From: an uncultured Oscillospiraceae bacterium | Lineage (GTDB): Bacteria; Bacillota; Clostridia; Oscillospirales; Oscillospiraceae | Reading direction: 5' to 3' | NCBI GenBank assembly: GCA_934569215.1 | Contig: CAKTKF010000058.1 | Location: 1-6,856 of the forward strand | Length of the DNA: 6,856 nt | Shown here: positions 6,470-6,856 of the stretch, piece after piece | Layout of the letters: the number at the start of each line of letters is the position of its first letter | How positions within the stretch are numbered: position 1 is the first letter of the stretch | Position numbers and translations under genes: made by a program | Notes under the pieces: generated by a model | The model's input: only the letters and a program-made list of their open reading frames with translations | Database searches by the model: none | Told to the model about the DNA's origin: nothing

Positions 6470-6508
6470 TTGCCGCAGATCGGAAAGGCTCCGATCTGCG
6501 GCAATTTA
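6470..6508 (+). terminator. Probable operon terminator
   Basis: A perfect 15-base-pair stem (6470-6484 with 6490-6504) with loop AAGGC is followed by TTTAAG. The stem is strong but the T-run is short. A-rich sequence just before the stem (ATAAAATAG) would also give a short U-run for transcripts from the other side. It is well placed to end the transporter operon. Confidence 0.75.
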
Positions 6509-6509
6509 A

Positions 6510-6574
6510 GGTAACACCGCACAATTGCGTCTGCGAGCCTCAGCCGCCTTTTTGCCGAATTATGCGGTGCTGCC
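6510..6574. repeat. Imperfect palindromic intergenic element
   Basis: Positions 6510-6526 can pair with 6558-6574: 14 Watson-Crick pairs, one G-T pair and two mismatches, around a 31-base centre. The core is CACCGCA plus AATT on each side. The size, palindromic ends and intergenic position fit a small non-autonomous repeat of MITE type. It shares no evident sequence with the pair at 4356-4525. Only one copy is visible, so repetition in the genome is inferred. Confidence 0.45.
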
Positions 6575-6624
6575 CTGGTATCAGATACAGCTGTGGCTTT
6601 TACATTATACGGAAAATATCCTCC

Positions 6625-6653
6625 TTGACCATTTGACATTTCTGTGCCAAAAT
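6625..6653 (+). promoter_or_regulatory. Possible promoter of cysteine hydrolase gene
   Basis: TTGACC (6625-6630), 17 bases, CAAAAT (6648-6653), starting transcription about 27 bases before the start codon. A perfect TTGACA at 6633-6638 offers an alternative -35 box but has a worse partner (AAGCAT). Position after a terminator and before an isolated gene makes a promoter here likely; the exact boxes are uncertain. Confidence 0.45.
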
Positions 6654-6686
6654 AGAAGCATCTAAAACCTGGAAGGAAGAAATCTT

Positions 6687-6856
6687 ATGAAGCACTTTTT
6701 GATTGTTGTGGATATGCAGAAGGACTTCGTGGACGGTGCGCTGGGAACACCGGAGGCGCAGGCAATTGTGGAAAAGGTAGCGGATAAAATCCTTGGCTTT
6801 GAGGGGCAGATTTTTGCTACGCTGGACACCCATCGGGAGAATTATCTGCCCACCGC
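6687..6856 (+). CDS. Cysteine hydrolase (isochorismatase/nicotinamidase superfamily), 3' end cut
   Basis: Only the first 56 codons are inside the window. The start MKHFLIVVDMQKDFVDGALG is the typical first strand of the superfamily, and Asp9 corresponds to the aspartate of its Asp-Lys-Cys catalytic triad. DTH at 47-49 followed by ENYLPT resembles the segment holding the metal-binding Asp and His of nicotinamidases. GGAAGGA at 6671-6677 serves as ribosome binding site. Members hydrolyse nicotinamide, isochorismate or other amides, and the visible part cannot tell which; the lysine and cysteine of the triad lie outside. It is separated from the sugar operon by a terminator-like hairpin and is probably unrelated in function. 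Confidence 0.85.
   Translation, partial: MKHFLIVVDMQKDFVDGALGTPEAQAIVEKVADKILGFEGQIFATLDTHRENYLPT

Noticed and set aside
6578..6588. Small palindrome GTATC-A-GATAC as an operator for the cysteine hydrolase gene
   Set aside because: Five-base arms only, about 40 bases upstream of the proposed -35 box, with no repeat nearby.

Overview
The window looks like a chromosomal carbohydrate-utilisation locus from a Gram-positive anaerobe of the Bacillota. A clostridial gut bacterium of the Oscillospiraceae type is my inference. The evidence is strong AGGAGG-type ribosome binding sites, a lipoprotein-type solute-binding protein, a CUT1 sugar transporter without its own ATPase gene, moderately GC-rich coding sequence, and a GH94 cellobiose phosphorylase closely resembling what I recall of clostridial enzymes. 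I could run no database search.

Layout. Positions 1-1538 (minus strand) hold the first 512 codons of a cellobiose phosphorylase, cut by the window edge. Positions 1539-1914 are a divergent control region with two facing promoters; each carries the same two short repeated motifs, which are candidate operators. Positions 1915-6428 (plus strand) form a probable operon: LacI-family regulator, sugar-binding lipoprotein, and two membrane permeases. Between the binding-protein gene and the first permease is a 290-base gene-free stretch (4305-4594) filled with hairpins. Within it, two cloverleaf-like modules lie tail to tail in inverted orientation and share one arm whose base changes are compensatory. 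Positions 6429-6686 hold a terminator-like hairpin, a second, different imperfect palindromic element and a possible promoter. The window ends inside the first 56 codons of a cysteine hydrolase of the isochorismatase/nicotinamidase superfamily, on the plus strand.

How the parts fit. The lipoprotein would capture a beta-glucoside, probably cellobiose, and the two permeases would pass it inward using an ATPase encoded elsewhere. Cytosolic cellobiose phosphorylase would split it with phosphate into glucose and glucose 1-phosphate. The LacI-type regulator would hold both divergent promoters off until the sugar arrives. The substrate assignment for transporter and regulator rests on the neighbouring phosphorylase, not on their own sequences.

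The two most unusual observations are the inverted pair of cloverleaf modules at 4356-4525 and the duplicated promoter/operator architecture at 1587-1882.
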